64,000 bases of DNA, from contig DEKX01000025.1 of assembly GCA_002354095.1 (NCBI GenBank), positions 48,517 to 112,516 on the forward strand, in the 5' to 3' direction. The position numbers and the translations under genes are program-made. Shown in pieces: positions 7,971 to 18,085 of the stretch. A model generated the notes under the pieces. That model was not told the origin of the DNA and made no database searches. It saw nothing but the letters and a program-made list of their open reading frames with translations. This DNA comes from Prevotella sp. UBA2711. GTDB lineage: Bacteria > Bacteroidota > Bacteroidia > Bacteroidales > Bacteroidaceae. Within the stretch, counting starts at the first letter, position 1. Each line of letters begins with the position of its first letter.

Positions 7971-9419
7971 TTATTCTTCTTCTTCAACCATTTTCTTACC
8001 AAACTCTTTCAAGCCTTTGAAAGCTTTGTTCCAGAAGCTGTTCTCTTTCTTGATACGGGCTTCTTCACGGGCTTTCTCCTCGGCTTCCTCACGAGCGATG
8101 CGCTCTTCCTCCTCGCGTTTCTGACGGGCTAATTCTTCAGCGCGTTTAACCTCGTCCACCGTACGCACCACACCTGCAGGGGTCTCTCCCGGTTGACGCG
8201 CTTTGCGCTGGTCAAGAGTAGCAGCGGGCTGTGGCTGTTTTTGGGCGAACAGGTCTTGGTTGGGATCTATCTCCTGACCGGCACAATTGATGTCGCCTTT
8301 GGCCAACAGTCCCAGTACGGTATTCATGCTACCGTCCTTGGCTGTAATCTCGGGGAGATTGGAAATGATGGTCGGCGTGACAAACTTAGCCGTGCGTATC
8401 TTGTCGATGTGGGTATAGGCAGCAAAGGCTTTCTCCATGTTCGGCATATTTGCACCGCCACCCGTCAGAATGATACCGCCCAGCAGCTTGTCGCAGAGTT
8501 CCTCGGGAATCTGGCACCATACATTGGCGATAATTTCCTCCAAACGGCCCTCAACAATCTCAATGAACTTCCGACTTTCCACCTGACGGTCTTGGTCGAT
8601 GGAGTATTTCAGATTGTTGTCAATATCATTATTATCGGTCAGTGCATTGGCATATTTCAGTTTCATCTTTTCGGCATCGCGCTCTTCCATCTGCAGGGAT
8701 GCAATATCCTTAGTGATATTGTTTCCGCCCAGTGGAATTACTGCCAAGTGGCGCAGCACATTCTTTGAATAGACACTGACGGTGGTTGTGTCGGCACCTA
8801 AGTCAACCAAGGCACAACCAGAACGCTTCTCAGTCTCGGTGAGCACACAGTCGGCAAGGGCACGTGGTGCGAGATACATTTCTGCAACACTGACGTTGGC
8901 AGCCTCAAAACAAAGGTTGAGGTTCTTGTAGAATGCCCTACGCTGAAGGATATTCAGGAAGTTGCCTTCGATGTGGTTGCACTGAATACCGACAGGGTCC
9001 AGTTGATACTGTGAATCGACTTTATATTCCTGAACAGCAGCGTCCAGTATCTCCTGATCGGGATATTTCATGTTGCGGTTGGCATCCATCAGTTCAATGA
9101 CCATATCTTGGGTTACCACTGTATCAGCGGGTAATTCCTTTGAAATGACATTGCGAATAGAGCGTATTGACTGACCGCCAACTCCTACATAAACCTGTGT
9201 GATAGCCGTTTTGAGCTGTTTCTCCAGTTTAGCGATAATGGAAGAAAGACATTGGGCGGTCTTGTCGATGTTGTAAACATACCCCTTGCGGATGAAAGAC
9301 GATGACTCTTCTTTCACCACAGCCAGTACTTGAATACTGCCGTCAAGGTTCTTCTTTCCTGCGATACCGGTCATCTTTGATGACCCCAGTTCGATAGCAA
9401 CGATAAATTCTTTTGGCAT
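7971..9419 (-). CDS. ftsA: Cell division protein FtsA
   Basis: 482 residues from MPKEFIVAIELGSSKMTGIAG. The frame is open further upstream but that part overlaps ftsQ and is not FtsA-like, so this start is chosen. Actin-like ATPase: phosphate-1 motif ELGSSKMTG, phosphate-2 VDLGADTTTVSVY, adenosine motif GGIILTGGGANMPN. A long charged Glu/Arg-rich linker follows, and the end (SFWNKAFKGLKEFGKKM) forms the amphipathic helix that anchors FtsA to the membrane and tethers FtsZ. Lies 7 bases after ftsQ. Confidence 0.95.
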   Translation of the reverse strand: MPKEFIVAIELGSSKMTGIAGKKNLDGSIQVLAVVKEESSSFIRKGYVYNIDKTAQCLSSIIAKLEKQLKTAITQVYVGVGGQSIRSIRNVISKELPADTVVTQDMVIELMDANRNMKYPDQEILDAAVQEYKVDSQYQLDPVGIQCNHIEGNFLNILQRRAFYKNLNLCFEAANVSVAEMYLAPRALADCVLTETEKRSGCALVDLGADTTTVSVYSKNVLRHLAVIPLGGNNITKDIASLQMEERDAEKMKLKYANALTDNNDIDNNLKYSIDQDRQVESRKFIEIVEGRLEEIIANVWCQIPEELCDKLLGGIILTGGGANMPNMEKAFAAYTHIDKIRTAKFVTPTIISNLPEITAKDGSMNTVLGLLAKGDINCAGQEIDPNQDLFAQKQPQPAATLDQRKARQPGETPAGVVRTVDEVKRAEELARQKREEEERIAREEAEEKAREEARIKKENSFWNKAFKGLKEFGKKMVEEEE

Positions 9420-9426
9420 CTTACTT

Positions 9427-10191
9427 TTAAATATTTTTATTTCCTTTTTTCCTCTTCTTGCAAATAATCTGGTTGTCGAATTCCAGATTGATATAGCTGT
9501 ACTTATTCCATCCTGCCTCGCTAAGACCATAGCGGTAGAACTTTTCAAGGCGGTTGAGTTTTCTCTGTATATTGACAGGACTGCCCAGATAGACAATATG
9601 GTCACCAATACGTGGAACTACCTCCACCGTTCCGTCTTCGAGCACGTTGAGTTGTTCTATCTGATGGTGCCACAAAGGACTCTTAAGAATGAAACTGCCC
9701 AGACGGGCAAGCTTTTTCTGTGCATAAGCCCTACTGATATGCCCCGTGGCAATTACTAAATCGCTGACATAGCGTGTGTTAGGCATAACCTGACCATGGG
9801 CATCCACATAATAGTCTTCACCATTCAGAGCTTTGACTCTGACAACGGGAAGTCGCTGCGTGAGATTGATTCTGATATGTCCGCCTTGTGTCTTATAGCA
9901 TTCAGCTGTTTCTACAAAGGGATTCTTGCGGATGGCTTCTTCTATCTTGCGCACATCAATCTGCTTCATAGGTTGACCTTGCGGAAAGATTTTAGCCTTC
10001 GTCAGTTGTTGCTTAATCTCGTCAACTCCCAGGAATCCATCAACCTTACTGTCTTGGATATTGATATCCACTTGGGTGCATACTGCCTGTTGGTCGTCAG
10101 GCTTGTTGAAAGCGGTGACGGCTAAGAACAGATAGCATGCCAGTGCGACATCTGTCACGATAAGGGCTGATTTCTTCCAGTTGTATATCAT
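9427..10191 (-). CDS. ftsQ: Cell division protein FtsQ
   Basis: 254 residues with one N-terminal membrane helix (about 10-28, ALIVTDVALACYLFLAV). It continues as a periplasmic POTRA-like domain (VDINIQDSKVDGFLGVDEI...) and the FtsQ beta domain. Part of the FtsQLB divisome module. The position between murC and ftsA, with a 4-base overlap with murC, supports the call; sequence similarity alone would be moderate, as usual for this family. Confidence 0.88.
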   Translation of the reverse strand: MIYNWKKSALIVTDVALACYLFLAVTAFNKPDDQQAVCTQVDINIQDSKVDGFLGVDEIKQQLTKAKIFPQGQPMKQIDVRKIEEAIRKNPFVETAECYKTQGGHIRINLTQRLPVVRVKALNGEDYYVDAHGQVMPNTRYVSDLVIATGHISRAYAQKKLARLGSFILKSPLWHHQIEQLNVLEDGTVEVVPRIGDHIVYLGSPVNIQRKLNRLEKFYRYGLSEAGWNKYSYINLEFDNQIICKKRKKGNKNI

Positions 10192-11564
10192 ACTTTGTTT
10201 TCTAAAATCTTTGTTATTTGTGGCACTTGGTTGTCAAGATCGCCAGCTCCGAGTATAATAAGTACGTCGAAATCATGACCTTTAACGAAGTCGAGTACAT
10301 CGGCCTTGCGAATGATTTGCTTCTCAATGCCCGGGCGCAGATGGTCGTATATCAGTGCCGATGAAACACCCTCAATGGGAAGTTCACGGGCAGGATATAT
10401 CTCTGTCAGTACGACTTCATCGAGCAGACTCAGTGCATCAGCGAAATCTTTATAGAAATCGCGGGTGCGGGTGTACAGATGGGGTTGGAAGATGGCTGTT
10501 ATCTTCCTGTTGCGATATAATTCACGAATGCTCTTGGCACTCTGGTATATCTCCTTGGGGTGGTGAGCGTAGTCGCTTAGGAACACCAGTTTGTCGTTCT
10601 TGATCTTGAAATCAAAACGACGGTCCACACCTTTGAAGGTCATCATACCCAAACGTAGTTCGTCGGCAGTACATCCTGCCAGTTGTGCCATAGCCATTGC
10701 CGCAATACCATTCTCGATATTGATGGGAATGGGCTGGCCTAATTGAATGTTTTTGACACATTCAATGGGTGAGATGAAATCGAAGGTTATCTCACCATTC
10801 TCAATAACAATGTTTTCGGCATGGAAATCGCCTTCATGGAGCGCATAATCATAGCGACGCACCCCTTCCTGCAGGTGTTCTTTCATTTCCAATCCGCGAT
10901 GAATAATCAATGCTCCTTCGGGTTGAATGAGCTCGGTATAATGGCGGAAACTTTCCAGATAAGCCTCCTTTGTACCATAGATATCCAAGTGGTCGGGGTC
11001 AGTTGCGGTGATCACGGTCATCCAGGGGCGCAACCAGTGGAAGGAACGGTCGAATTCATCGGCTTCAATGACGACATAGTCAGAATCCGACAGGATATAG
11101 TTAGTGCCGTAATTCTTGGAAATACCTCCCAAGAAGGCGTTGCAGTCCAAATGACTCTGGTGCATGATATGGGCACACATGGTGGAAGTAGTTGTCTTGC
11201 CATGGGTACCGGCTACACAAAGTCCTTTGTGCTCGCGTGTCAGTGTACCCAGCACTTGTGCCCGCTTCTGTATCTCAAAACCATGTTGGCGGAAATATTG
11301 CAGTTCCTGATGTTCTGCAGGAATAGCGGGTGTATAGATAATCAGACAAGACTCTGGTTTTTTGCATGCTACGGGAATCTCGTCAATGTTTTCTTCGTAG
11401 TGAATGAGCATGCCTTCCTTCTCCAACTGACGCGTGAGGTCACTTGGGGTCTTGTCATAACCGCCAACCACCAGTCCCCGACTGATGAAGTAGCGGGCAA
11501 TGGCGCTCATTCCGATGCCGCCTGCACCGACGAAATAGACTGCTTTGATATCTTTAATTTCCAT
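10188..11564 (-). CDS. murC: UDP-N-acetylmuramate--L-alanine ligase
   Basis: 458 residues. Adds the first amino acid (L-Ala) to UDP-MurNAc in the cytoplasm. The N-terminal Rossmann motif YFVGAGGIGMSAIARY, the ATP-binding loop GTHGKTTTSTM (about residues 119-129) and the ligase C-terminal domain with the YAHHPKEI segment are all present. Overlaps murG by 11 bases and ftsQ by 4, consistent with translational coupling. Confidence 0.96.
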   Translation of the reverse strand: MEIKDIKAVYFVGAGGIGMSAIARYFISRGLVVGGYDKTPSDLTRQLEKEGMLIHYEENIDEIPVACKKPESCLIIYTPAIPAEHQELQYFRQHGFEIQKRAQVLGTLTREHKGLCVAGTHGKTTTSTMCAHIMHQSHLDCNAFLGGISKNYGTNYILSDSDYVVIEADEFDRSFHWLRPWMTVITATDPDHLDIYGTKEAYLESFRHYTELIQPEGALIIHRGLEMKEHLQEGVRRYDYALHEGDFHAENIVIENGEITFDFISPIECVKNIQLGQPIPINIENGIAAMAMAQLAGCTADELRLGMMTFKGVDRRFDFKIKNDKLVFLSDYAHHPKEIYQSAKSIRELYRNRKITAIFQPHLYTRTRDFYKDFADALSLLDEVVLTEIYPARELPIEGVSSALIYDHLRPGIEKQIIRKADVLDFVKGHDFDVLIILGAGDLDNQVPQITKILENKV

Positions 11565-12672
11565 TATTTGCTAATTTGATGACTTCTTTGGCTATAATGT
11601 CTGCCGAATCGGGCAGTGCCAACTTGAGGATATTCTGTTTGAGTGAATCCAGTTTGTTGCTGTCACCGACTGTTTCAATAGCCAGTGAAAGGAGCTGGTC
11701 AGGAGCCTCACTGTCCTTCACATAAAGCGCAGCGTCCACATTGACAAGTGCCATGGCGTTTTTGGTCTGGTGGTCTTCTGCAACGTTGGGACTTGGTACT
11801 AAGATGACGGGTTTGCCAATCAGACAGAATTCAGAGATACTGCTGGCTCCTGCGCGACTGATAACCAAATCGGCAGCTTTGTAGGCTACTCCCATGTCAC
11901 TGATGAAATCAGAAACTACGAGGTTGGGTATTTGTGCCTCCATATTTGCCAATTGTGCCTTGATATCGCCATAATAGTATTTGCCAGTCTGCCAAATAAA
12001 CTGCACATGACTGCTGTGCACCAAATCCAGGTGTTGCAACACACTTTCATTAATGGTTCTGGCACCCAGACTGCCACCTACCAACAGAATGGTTTTCTTC
12101 GTGGGGTCGAGTCCGAATGAACGGATGGCATCTTCACGGGTGACGGTGGTCTCTATCAGAGACTGTCTGACGGGATTGCCTGTCTTGATAATCTTATCGG
12201 CAGGAAAGAAACGCTCCATCCCGTCGTAGGCAACGCATATCTTGGCAGCTTTCTTGGCCAGAAGCTTGTTGGTAACACCTGCGTAGGAATTTTGTTCCTG
12301 AATCAGACAGGGGATTCCCATAGCGGCAGCTTTGTTGAGCGTAGGACCGCTGGCATAGCCACCGACACCTACGGCTACCTGTGGCTTAAACTCTTTGATA
12401 ATCTTTTTGGCCATCTGCTGGCTCTTCCAAATCTTAAAGAGCACCTTAATGTTCTTCAGCAGATTCTTGCGGTCAAAACCACAAATCGGCAGACCCTTGA
12501 TGTCGTAGCCTGCATTGGGAACACGTTGCATTTCCATACGTCCCAATGCACCTACAAATAATATCCTGGCATCAGGGCGCAGAGCCTTGACAGCATTAGC
12601 TATGGATATGGCTGGGAAGATGTGACCTCCCGTACCGCCTCCGCTGATGATGACCCTCAATTCGTTGTTCAT
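11554..12672 (-). CDS. murG: UDP-GlcNAc transferase for lipid II synthesis (MurG)
   Basis: 372 residues, GT28 family. Transfers GlcNAc from UDP-GlcNAc to lipid I at the inner face of the membrane. The N-terminal loop ISGGGTGGHIFPAISIA is the MurG G-loop 1; the second glycine loop VGVGGYASGP and the C-terminal nucleotide-sugar motif VISRAGASSISEF are intact. It is preceded by a likely internal promoter at 12697-12704. Confidence 0.96.
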   Translation of the reverse strand: MNNELRVIISGGGTGGHIFPAISIANAVKALRPDARILFVGALGRMEMQRVPNAGYDIKGLPICGFDRKNLLKNIKVLFKIWKSQQMAKKIIKEFKPQVAVGVGGYASGPTLNKAAAMGIPCLIQEQNSYAGVTNKLLAKKAAKICVAYDGMERFFPADKIIKTGNPVRQSLIETTVTREDAIRSFGLDPTKKTILLVGGSLGARTINESVLQHLDLVHSSHVQFIWQTGKYYYGDIKAQLANMEAQIPNLVVSDFISDMGVAYKAADLVISRAGASSISEFCLIGKPVILVPSPNVAEDHQTKNAMALVNVDAALYVKDSEAPDQLLSLAIETVGDSNKLDSLKQNILKLALPDSADIIAKEVIKLANNGN

Positions 12673-12696
12673 ATACCTTATTTATATAGTAATGTG

Positions 12697-12729
12697 CAAA
12701 AGTACTAATTATATTTCTTTTTGGCGAAA
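12697..12729 (-). promoter_or_regulatory. Internal promoter upstream of murG
   Basis: TACTTTTG (12697-12704) on the minus strand in the 58-base gap between ftsW and murG, with TTTCG about 20 bases upstream in place of a perfect TTTG. This gap is the largest between any two genes of the cluster, which supports a promoter for murG-murC-ftsQAZ. Confidence 0.5.
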
Positions 12730-12730
12730 G

Positions 12731-13981
12731 TTACCCGATATTTTTTGTTTCTTCGGGTTCTTTTTTCATTTTAGCCGAACGGCTGATGCTCAAAATAGCG
12801 CCCACATAGGCACAGTTGATGATGGTAGATGTTCCTCCCTTGGAGATGAGTGGGAGTGGCTGACCTGTAACGGGAGCCAGTCCGACAGCCACCATCATGT
12901 TGAAAGTGGCTTGTATGACCAAAAGCAGTGCCAGTCCCATGACCAGGAATGCAGGGAAATTGTTTTCGCACCGACTCGCAATTCGGGCAGCCCTATAGAG
13001 TAGAATAACGTAAAGGAATACCACGAAGGATGCCCCAAGTAATCCTAACTCTTCAATCACAATGGCGAAAATGAAGTCAGAGAATGCCTGCGACAGGAAG
13101 TCACGTTCTACTGACTGGCCAGGTCCCTTGCCTATCACGTTACTCGAAACAATGGCAATATTGGCATGTGCCACCTGGGCATCTTTATCGAGATCGTATT
13201 CCATAGGAGTGGGGGCTGGTCTTCCAAATTTCTTGATACGACTCTTCCATGTGTCCGCACGGTGGAACATCTTCTCAATAAAATTCTTGCTCTTTTTGGG
13301 TTGATCTACTTTTTCAGTCTTGACCACTTCCGGTTCTTGGTCGTTGATGTCGTGACCTACCAGCATGACCAGAGATATGGCAAAAACACCTACGCATGCA
13401 ATGACTGCAATCAGTTTGCCCAGTTGTTTTAAGGGAACCTGTCCGATAAACATCATCAGTAATACTACAACGAAGAGCATTGCGGCAGTCGAGAGGTTCT
13501 CTAAACCAATCAGAAAACAGGCTGTACCGGCAATCCAAAGTATCCATTTAAAGGCTTTCCTGTCGGCTCCGTTCTCACGTTGCATAGCGGCAAGAATCTG
13601 GGCTACTGCCAAGACAATGGTTCCTTTGGCTATTTCGGATGGTTGGAACGTAAATCCGAAAAGATTGATCCATCGACCTGCATCGCCTACTTTTGTTCCG
13701 GCAACGAGTACCCATAGCAGTGTCACCAGTGACAGCAGCATCAGGAAAGGCGTTAACAATTTGAAATAACGACAAGGAATATTGAGCGTAATGAGTGCTA
13801 CTATAACACCCATGAAAATGGTAATAGCATGGTAGGCGATAGGGCCGATATAGTTCTGGCTTTTATAGGTCAGATTGCTGGAAGCCGAGAAGACTTCCAC
13901 AATACTGATCATGCAGAGGAAGAAGAATACCATCCAGATGACCTTGTCTCCTTTGAATATATTGCCTATCTTCTTGTTCAT
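12731..13981 (-). CDS. ftsW: Septal peptidoglycan glycosyltransferase FtsW
   Basis: 416 residues, SEDS family, about ten membrane helices. Polymerises lipid II into septal glycan together with the class B PBP encoded in the same cluster. A longer frame upstream overlaps murD, so the start MNKKIGNIFKGDKV is used (4 bases after murD). There is a long extracellular loop after about residue 200 (KTEKVDQPKKSKNFIEKM), and the C-terminal signature GLAPVTGQPLPLISKGGTS is intact. Confidence 0.93.
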   Translation of the reverse strand: MNKKIGNIFKGDKVIWMVFFFLCMISIVEVFSASSNLTYKSQNYIGPIAYHAITIFMGVIVALITLNIPCRYFKLLTPFLMLLSLVTLLWVLVAGTKVGDAGRWINLFGFTFQPSEIAKGTIVLAVAQILAAMQRENGADRKAFKWILWIAGTACFLIGLENLSTAAMLFVVVLLMMFIGQVPLKQLGKLIAVIACVGVFAISLVMLVGHDINDQEPEVVKTEKVDQPKKSKNFIEKMFHRADTWKSRIKKFGRPAPTPMEYDLDKDAQVAHANIAIVSSNVIGKGPGQSVERDFLSQAFSDFIFAIVIEELGLLGASFVVFLYVILLYRAARIASRCENNFPAFLVMGLALLLVIQATFNMMVAVGLAPVTGQPLPLISKGGTSTIINCAYVGAILSISRSAKMKKEPEETKNIG

Positions 13982-13985
13982 TATT

Positions 13986-15317
13986 CTATAGATTTCTAAC
14001 CAGTTCTTTGAATTGCTCGCCTCGGTCTTCCATATTCTTGAAAAGGTCGAAGCTGGCACAACAGGGCGATAGCAAAACGGTCATGCCTGGTTCGGCCATT
14101 TCGTAGCAGGCCTCCACACACTCTTTCATAGAGTGAGTATCGCGAACAGGAATACCCAGGTTGTCGAAATTGTCATGCAATTTCTGGTTATCGGCACCCA
14201 GATAGACTAATCCTGCACATTTCTCCTTTACCAGTGGTTTGATGGGTTCATAATCGTTACCTTTATCCTTTCCGCCGATAATGAGAATGGTCTTTGTCTT
14301 CATGGATTCCAGTGCATACCAGCATGCATCAACGTTGGTTGCCTTAGAGTCGTTGATGTATTGAACACCCCGCACGGTGCATACTTTCTCCAAACGGTGC
14401 TCAACACCAGGGAAGTCGCTCAGTGACTGGCGAATGACATCCTTCTTGATTCCTGCAATATCGGAGGCGATACCTGCTGCCAATGAGTTGTAGATATTGT
14501 GTTTACCCGTCAAGCTGAGGTTCTCCTGTTCCATATTGAATGGTTCGGGACTCTCAATTTTATACATTCCTTCTTCTATATATCCAATACTTCCTTTTTC
14601 TTTGAGCTCTGAGAAAGGATATTGGATAGATTGGATGTCGTATTTCTCCAATTCTTTCTTGATGATGGGGTCATCGTTCCAATAGATGAAGGCATCTTTG
14701 GGTGTCTGATTCTGTATGATACGCATCTTGGCATCGACATAGTTCTGCATGCAGAAGTCGTAACGGTCTAGATGATCGGGGGTGATATTCAGCAGAATGG
14801 CAATGTTGGCACGGAAGTCGTACATGTTATCCAACTGGAATGAACTTAGTTCGATAATGTAGTATTCATGTGGGTCTTCTGCTACCTGTAAAGCCAAAGA
14901 ATTACCGATATTACCAGCTAATCCTGCATCGTAGCCTGCTTCCTTGAAAATATGGTAAATCAGACTGGTTGTCGTGGTCTTTCCATTAGAACCTGTGATA
15001 CAGATCATTTTGGAGTTGGTATAGCGACCGGCAAATTCTATTTCGCTGATGATATGAATACCTTTCTCCTTGATTTTAACAATCATAGGGGCTGTATCAG
15101 GAATACCCGGACTCTTGATAATCTCGTCAGCATTTAAGATTTTTTCTTCTGTGTGATGGCCCTCCTCCCATTCTATCTGGTGGTTGTCCATCAATTTCTT
15201 ATACTTCTCGTTAATCTTCGACATGTCACTGACAAACACGTCGAAGCCTTCCTTCTTTGCGAGAACAGCAGCTCCAGCACCGCTTTCTCCTGCTCCTAAT
15301 ATGACGATTCTGCTCAT
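13986..15317 (-). CDS. murD: UDP-MurNAc-L-alanine--D-glutamate ligase
   Basis: 443 residues from MSRIVILGAGESGAGAAVLA; this start overlaps the mraY stop by 4 bases (ATGA), whereas the longer frame gives a non-MurD extension. The ATP-binding loop ITGSNGKTTTTSL (about residue 110), the central NITPDHLDRYD and the C-terminal domain with the GGKDKGNDY segment are all present. Adds D-Glu to the stem peptide. Confidence 0.95.
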   Translation of the reverse strand: MSRIVILGAGESGAGAAVLAKKEGFDVFVSDMSKINEKYKKLMDNHQIEWEEGHHTEEKILNADEIIKSPGIPDTAPMIVKIKEKGIHIISEIEFAGRYTNSKMICITGSNGKTTTTSLIYHIFKEAGYDAGLAGNIGNSLALQVAEDPHEYYIIELSSFQLDNMYDFRANIAILLNITPDHLDRYDFCMQNYVDAKMRIIQNQTPKDAFIYWNDDPIIKKELEKYDIQSIQYPFSELKEKGSIGYIEEGMYKIESPEPFNMEQENLSLTGKHNIYNSLAAGIASDIAGIKKDVIRQSLSDFPGVEHRLEKVCTVRGVQYINDSKATNVDACWYALESMKTKTILIIGGKDKGNDYEPIKPLVKEKCAGLVYLGADNQKLHDNFDNLGIPVRDTHSMKECVEACYEMAEPGMTVLLSPCCASFDLFKNMEDRGEQFKELVRNL

Positions 15318-16594
15318 CTTATCTTCAATGTTATAATGGTGATTGCAACTAATATAATGGTGGTAATCCAAAAACGTACCGTGATCTTTGACTCATGGAA
15401 TGGGCGATGAGGCCATCCCTTTAAGATATAGGTGCTCGTGGCATCCAATTGGGAATCCAGCTTTCGGAATGTGTCATGGATAGGTGTGGCACGGAAAACG
15501 CGTACGCGCTTGCCTTTCCGTTTCTGAATCTTAAACCATTGCGTCTGAATAATAACGCTCAGACTTTCTACAAAGAAAATACCACAGAGGATGGGGAGTA
15601 ATAACTCCTTATGCACAATGACTGCACAGACTCCTATAATGCCTCCAATAGTAAGCGAACCGGTGTCGCCCATGAATACTTGGGCAGGATAGGCATTATA
15701 CCACAGGAAACCAATCATGGCACCTACAAAGGCACTAAGAAATACTACCAGTTCTTGTGAACCAGGAATATACATGATGTCGAAATAGGCGGCATAGACT
15801 ATGTGACTGCTGACATAGGCAAATATTAGCAGCGCTACTCCGATGATGGCGGAGTTCCCTGCGCACATGCCGTCCATACCGTCATTAAGATTGGCTCCGT
15901 TGCTGACAGCTGTCACTACAAAGATGGTCATCAGTACAAACAGAATCCATCCTGCGGCAACTTTATATTCTCCACAAAACGACATGATGTCGGAATAGCT
16001 CAGATTGTGGTTTTTGTAGAACGGGATAGTAGTCTGCAGCGATTTGACGTTCTCTGCTTTATGCTTGACCACCATTTCCTTTTGTTGTTGATGCTGTTGG
16101 GGGTTGGCTATGTATTCGCGGACTACAGCATCAGGACTGAGCCATAGGGTGATTCCAACAATAAAACCGATAGAGACCTGTCCGATGATTTTGTATTTCC
16201 CCTTCAGACCTTCTTTGTTCTTTCTGAAAATTTTGATGTAATCATCCATAAAACCAAGGAATCCCAACCAAACAGTTGTGATAATCATCAGCAGCAGATA
16301 GATGTTACGCATGCGTCCTAACAGCAATACAGGTACAAGGATAGCCACAATGATGATGATGCCTCCCATAGTAGGAACTCCTTTCTTCTCGACACCGAAT
16401 GGGTCGATATTCGGATCACGTGCTGTTTCTGAGATGTTGCGTCGTTTCATCCATTTAATGAAGTGTTCGCCAAACCACGCAGAAATCAGCAGCGAAAGAA
16501 TCAGTGCCAACAAAGCACGGAAGGAGATATACGACCAGATATGTGCACCTGGTATGTTGAATTGCTCTAAGAATCTAAACAGATAGTACAGCAT
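15314..16594 (-). CDS. mraY: Phospho-MurNAc-pentapeptide transferase (MraY)
   Basis: 426 residues, about ten membrane helices. Moves phospho-MurNAc-pentapeptide to undecaprenyl phosphate, making lipid I. Signature segments GVPTMGGIIII (first loop), FMDDYIK (catalytic Asp-Asp), NLNDGMDGMCAG and FMGDTGSL are all intact. A cytoplasmic loop of about 40 extra residues around 185-205 (PQQHQQQKEM) is typical of Bacteroidetes MraY. Confidence 0.96.
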   Translation of the reverse strand: MLYYLFRFLEQFNIPGAHIWSYISFRALLALILSLLISAWFGEHFIKWMKRRNISETARDPNIDPFGVEKKGVPTMGGIIIIVAILVPVLLLGRMRNIYLLLMIITTVWLGFLGFMDDYIKIFRKNKEGLKGKYKIIGQVSIGFIVGITLWLSPDAVVREYIANPQQHQQQKEMVVKHKAENVKSLQTTIPFYKNHNLSYSDIMSFCGEYKVAAGWILFVLMTIFVVTAVSNGANLNDGMDGMCAGNSAIIGVALLIFAYVSSHIVYAAYFDIMYIPGSQELVVFLSAFVGAMIGFLWYNAYPAQVFMGDTGSLTIGGIIGVCAVIVHKELLLPILCGIFFVESLSVIIQTQWFKIQKRKGKRVRVFRATPIHDTFRKLDSQLDATSTYILKGWPHRPFHESKITVRFWITTIILVAITIITLKIR

Positions 16595-16611
16595 AATGTC
16601 GAGTTATTTCG

Positions 16612-18069
16612 TTATATCGATTCAAATATTTCCCTTACTACTTCTCTGTCGTCAAAGTGATGTTTCACTCCTTTGACTTCTTGATAGTCTTCATGACCTT
16701 TTCCTGCAATCAAGATGACATCGCCTTTTTGAGCCATCATACATGCGGTACGGATGGCTTCTTTACGGTCAGTGATGCTGATGGTCTTTTTCCTTTGTTG
16801 GGCGTTAAGTCCCTCCAGCATGTCATTGATGATGTCTTGAGGCTCCTCAAATCGGGGATTGTCGCTGGTAATGATGACTCGGTCACTCTGCTTGGCAGCC
16901 TCTTGTGCCATCAACGGGCGTTTGCCTTTGTCCCTGTTGCCTCCAGCTCCGCAAACGGTAATAACCTGTCCGCTTTTACCTTCCAATACCTCATGAATGG
17001 CATTAAGCACGTTTTCCAGTGCGTCGGGTGTGTGTGCATAGTCCACGATGGCAGTTACGCCTTCTTTGGAGCGAATAGGTTCCAAACGTCCGGCAACACT
17101 TTTCAGGGTACTTAATATCACTAAGATGTCTTCTGGTTTTTTCCCCAACATAACGGCAGCTCCATAAACGGCAAGAAGATTGCTGACATTGAATTTGCCA
17201 ATAAACTGCACACCGACCTCTCTGCCGTCTATTTCAAGATACATGCCTTCGAAATGACATTCTATAATACGAGCTCTGAAGTCAGCCATTGAACGGATGG
17301 AGTAGGTCTTGATTTCCGCCTTGCAGTTCTGTACCATGACATTGCCGTTTTTGTCGTCGGCATTGGTAATGGCAAATGCTTCCTTGCTGAGTCCGTCAAA
17401 GAATGCTTTCTTGGCATCTCGGTAATTCTCAAATGTTTTATGATAATCCAAGTGGTCACGTGTCAGATTAGTGAATATGCCACCTGCAAATGTCAGTCCG
17501 CCAATGCGCTTTTGAGCAATTGCATGGCTGGAACATTCCATAAACGCATACTCGCACCCCGCTTCTACCATTCTGCTGAGCAGATGATTCAGCTCAATGG
17601 GGTCTGGGGTGGTATGGTCAGCAGGAATAGCTTCTTCTTCGATATAATTGCAGACAGTAGAAAGCAATCCGCACCGGTGTCCGAACTTGCGGAACATATT
17701 ATATAATAAGGTGGCAATAGTGGTTTTTCCGTTTGTGCCGGTTACGCCTACTAATTTCAGTTTCAAAGAAGGCTCACCGTAAAAGACGGTTGCCACAGGA
17801 CCTACAGCATCTTCTGTTGATGCCACTTGCACATAAGTGACACCTTCCTTTCTTTCCTCTGGCAAGTCTTCGCAAAGAATGGCAGCGGCTCCCAGCTCCA
17901 ATGCTTTTGGAATGAATTGATGCCCGTCTGTCTGTGTACCTTTTATGGCCACAAACAAGTGTCCCTTCTCTATTTTACGAGAATCAATGTTGACTCCTGT
18001 AATATCGATGTGGTCATCACCAATTATACAGCCTGGATTCACGTACTTCAACAGTTCACTTAGTATCAT
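16612..18069 (-). CDS. murE: UDP-MurNAc-tripeptide ligase MurE, probably meso-diaminopimelate adding
   Basis: 485 residues. ATP-binding loop GVTGTNGKTTIATLL (about residues 110-124), TRDHLDYH and C-terminal ligase domain. The residue-specificity motif reads SDNPRFEEP (about 401-409); DNPR is the signature of enzymes adding meso-diaminopimelate rather than lysine, so the organism's peptidoglycan is probably DAP-type. 17 bases upstream of mraY. Confidence 0.95.
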   Translation of the reverse strand: MILSELLKYVNPGCIIGDDHIDITGVNIDSRKIEKGHLFVAIKGTQTDGHQFIPKALELGAAAILCEDLPEERKEGVTYVQVASTEDAVGPVATVFYGEPSLKLKLVGVTGTNGKTTIATLLYNMFRKFGHRCGLLSTVCNYIEEEAIPADHTTPDPIELNHLLSRMVEAGCEYAFMECSSHAIAQKRIGGLTFAGGIFTNLTRDHLDYHKTFENYRDAKKAFFDGLSKEAFAITNADDKNGNVMVQNCKAEIKTYSIRSMADFRARIIECHFEGMYLEIDGREVGVQFIGKFNVSNLLAVYGAAVMLGKKPEDILVILSTLKSVAGRLEPIRSKEGVTAIVDYAHTPDALENVLNAIHEVLEGKSGQVITVCGAGGNRDKGKRPLMAQEAAKQSDRVIITSDNPRFEEPQDIINDMLEGLNAQQRKKTISITDRKEAIRTACMMAQKGDVILIAGKGHEDYQEVKGVKHHFDDREVVREIFESI

Positions 18070-18085
18070 AATTCTATAGTTTTGT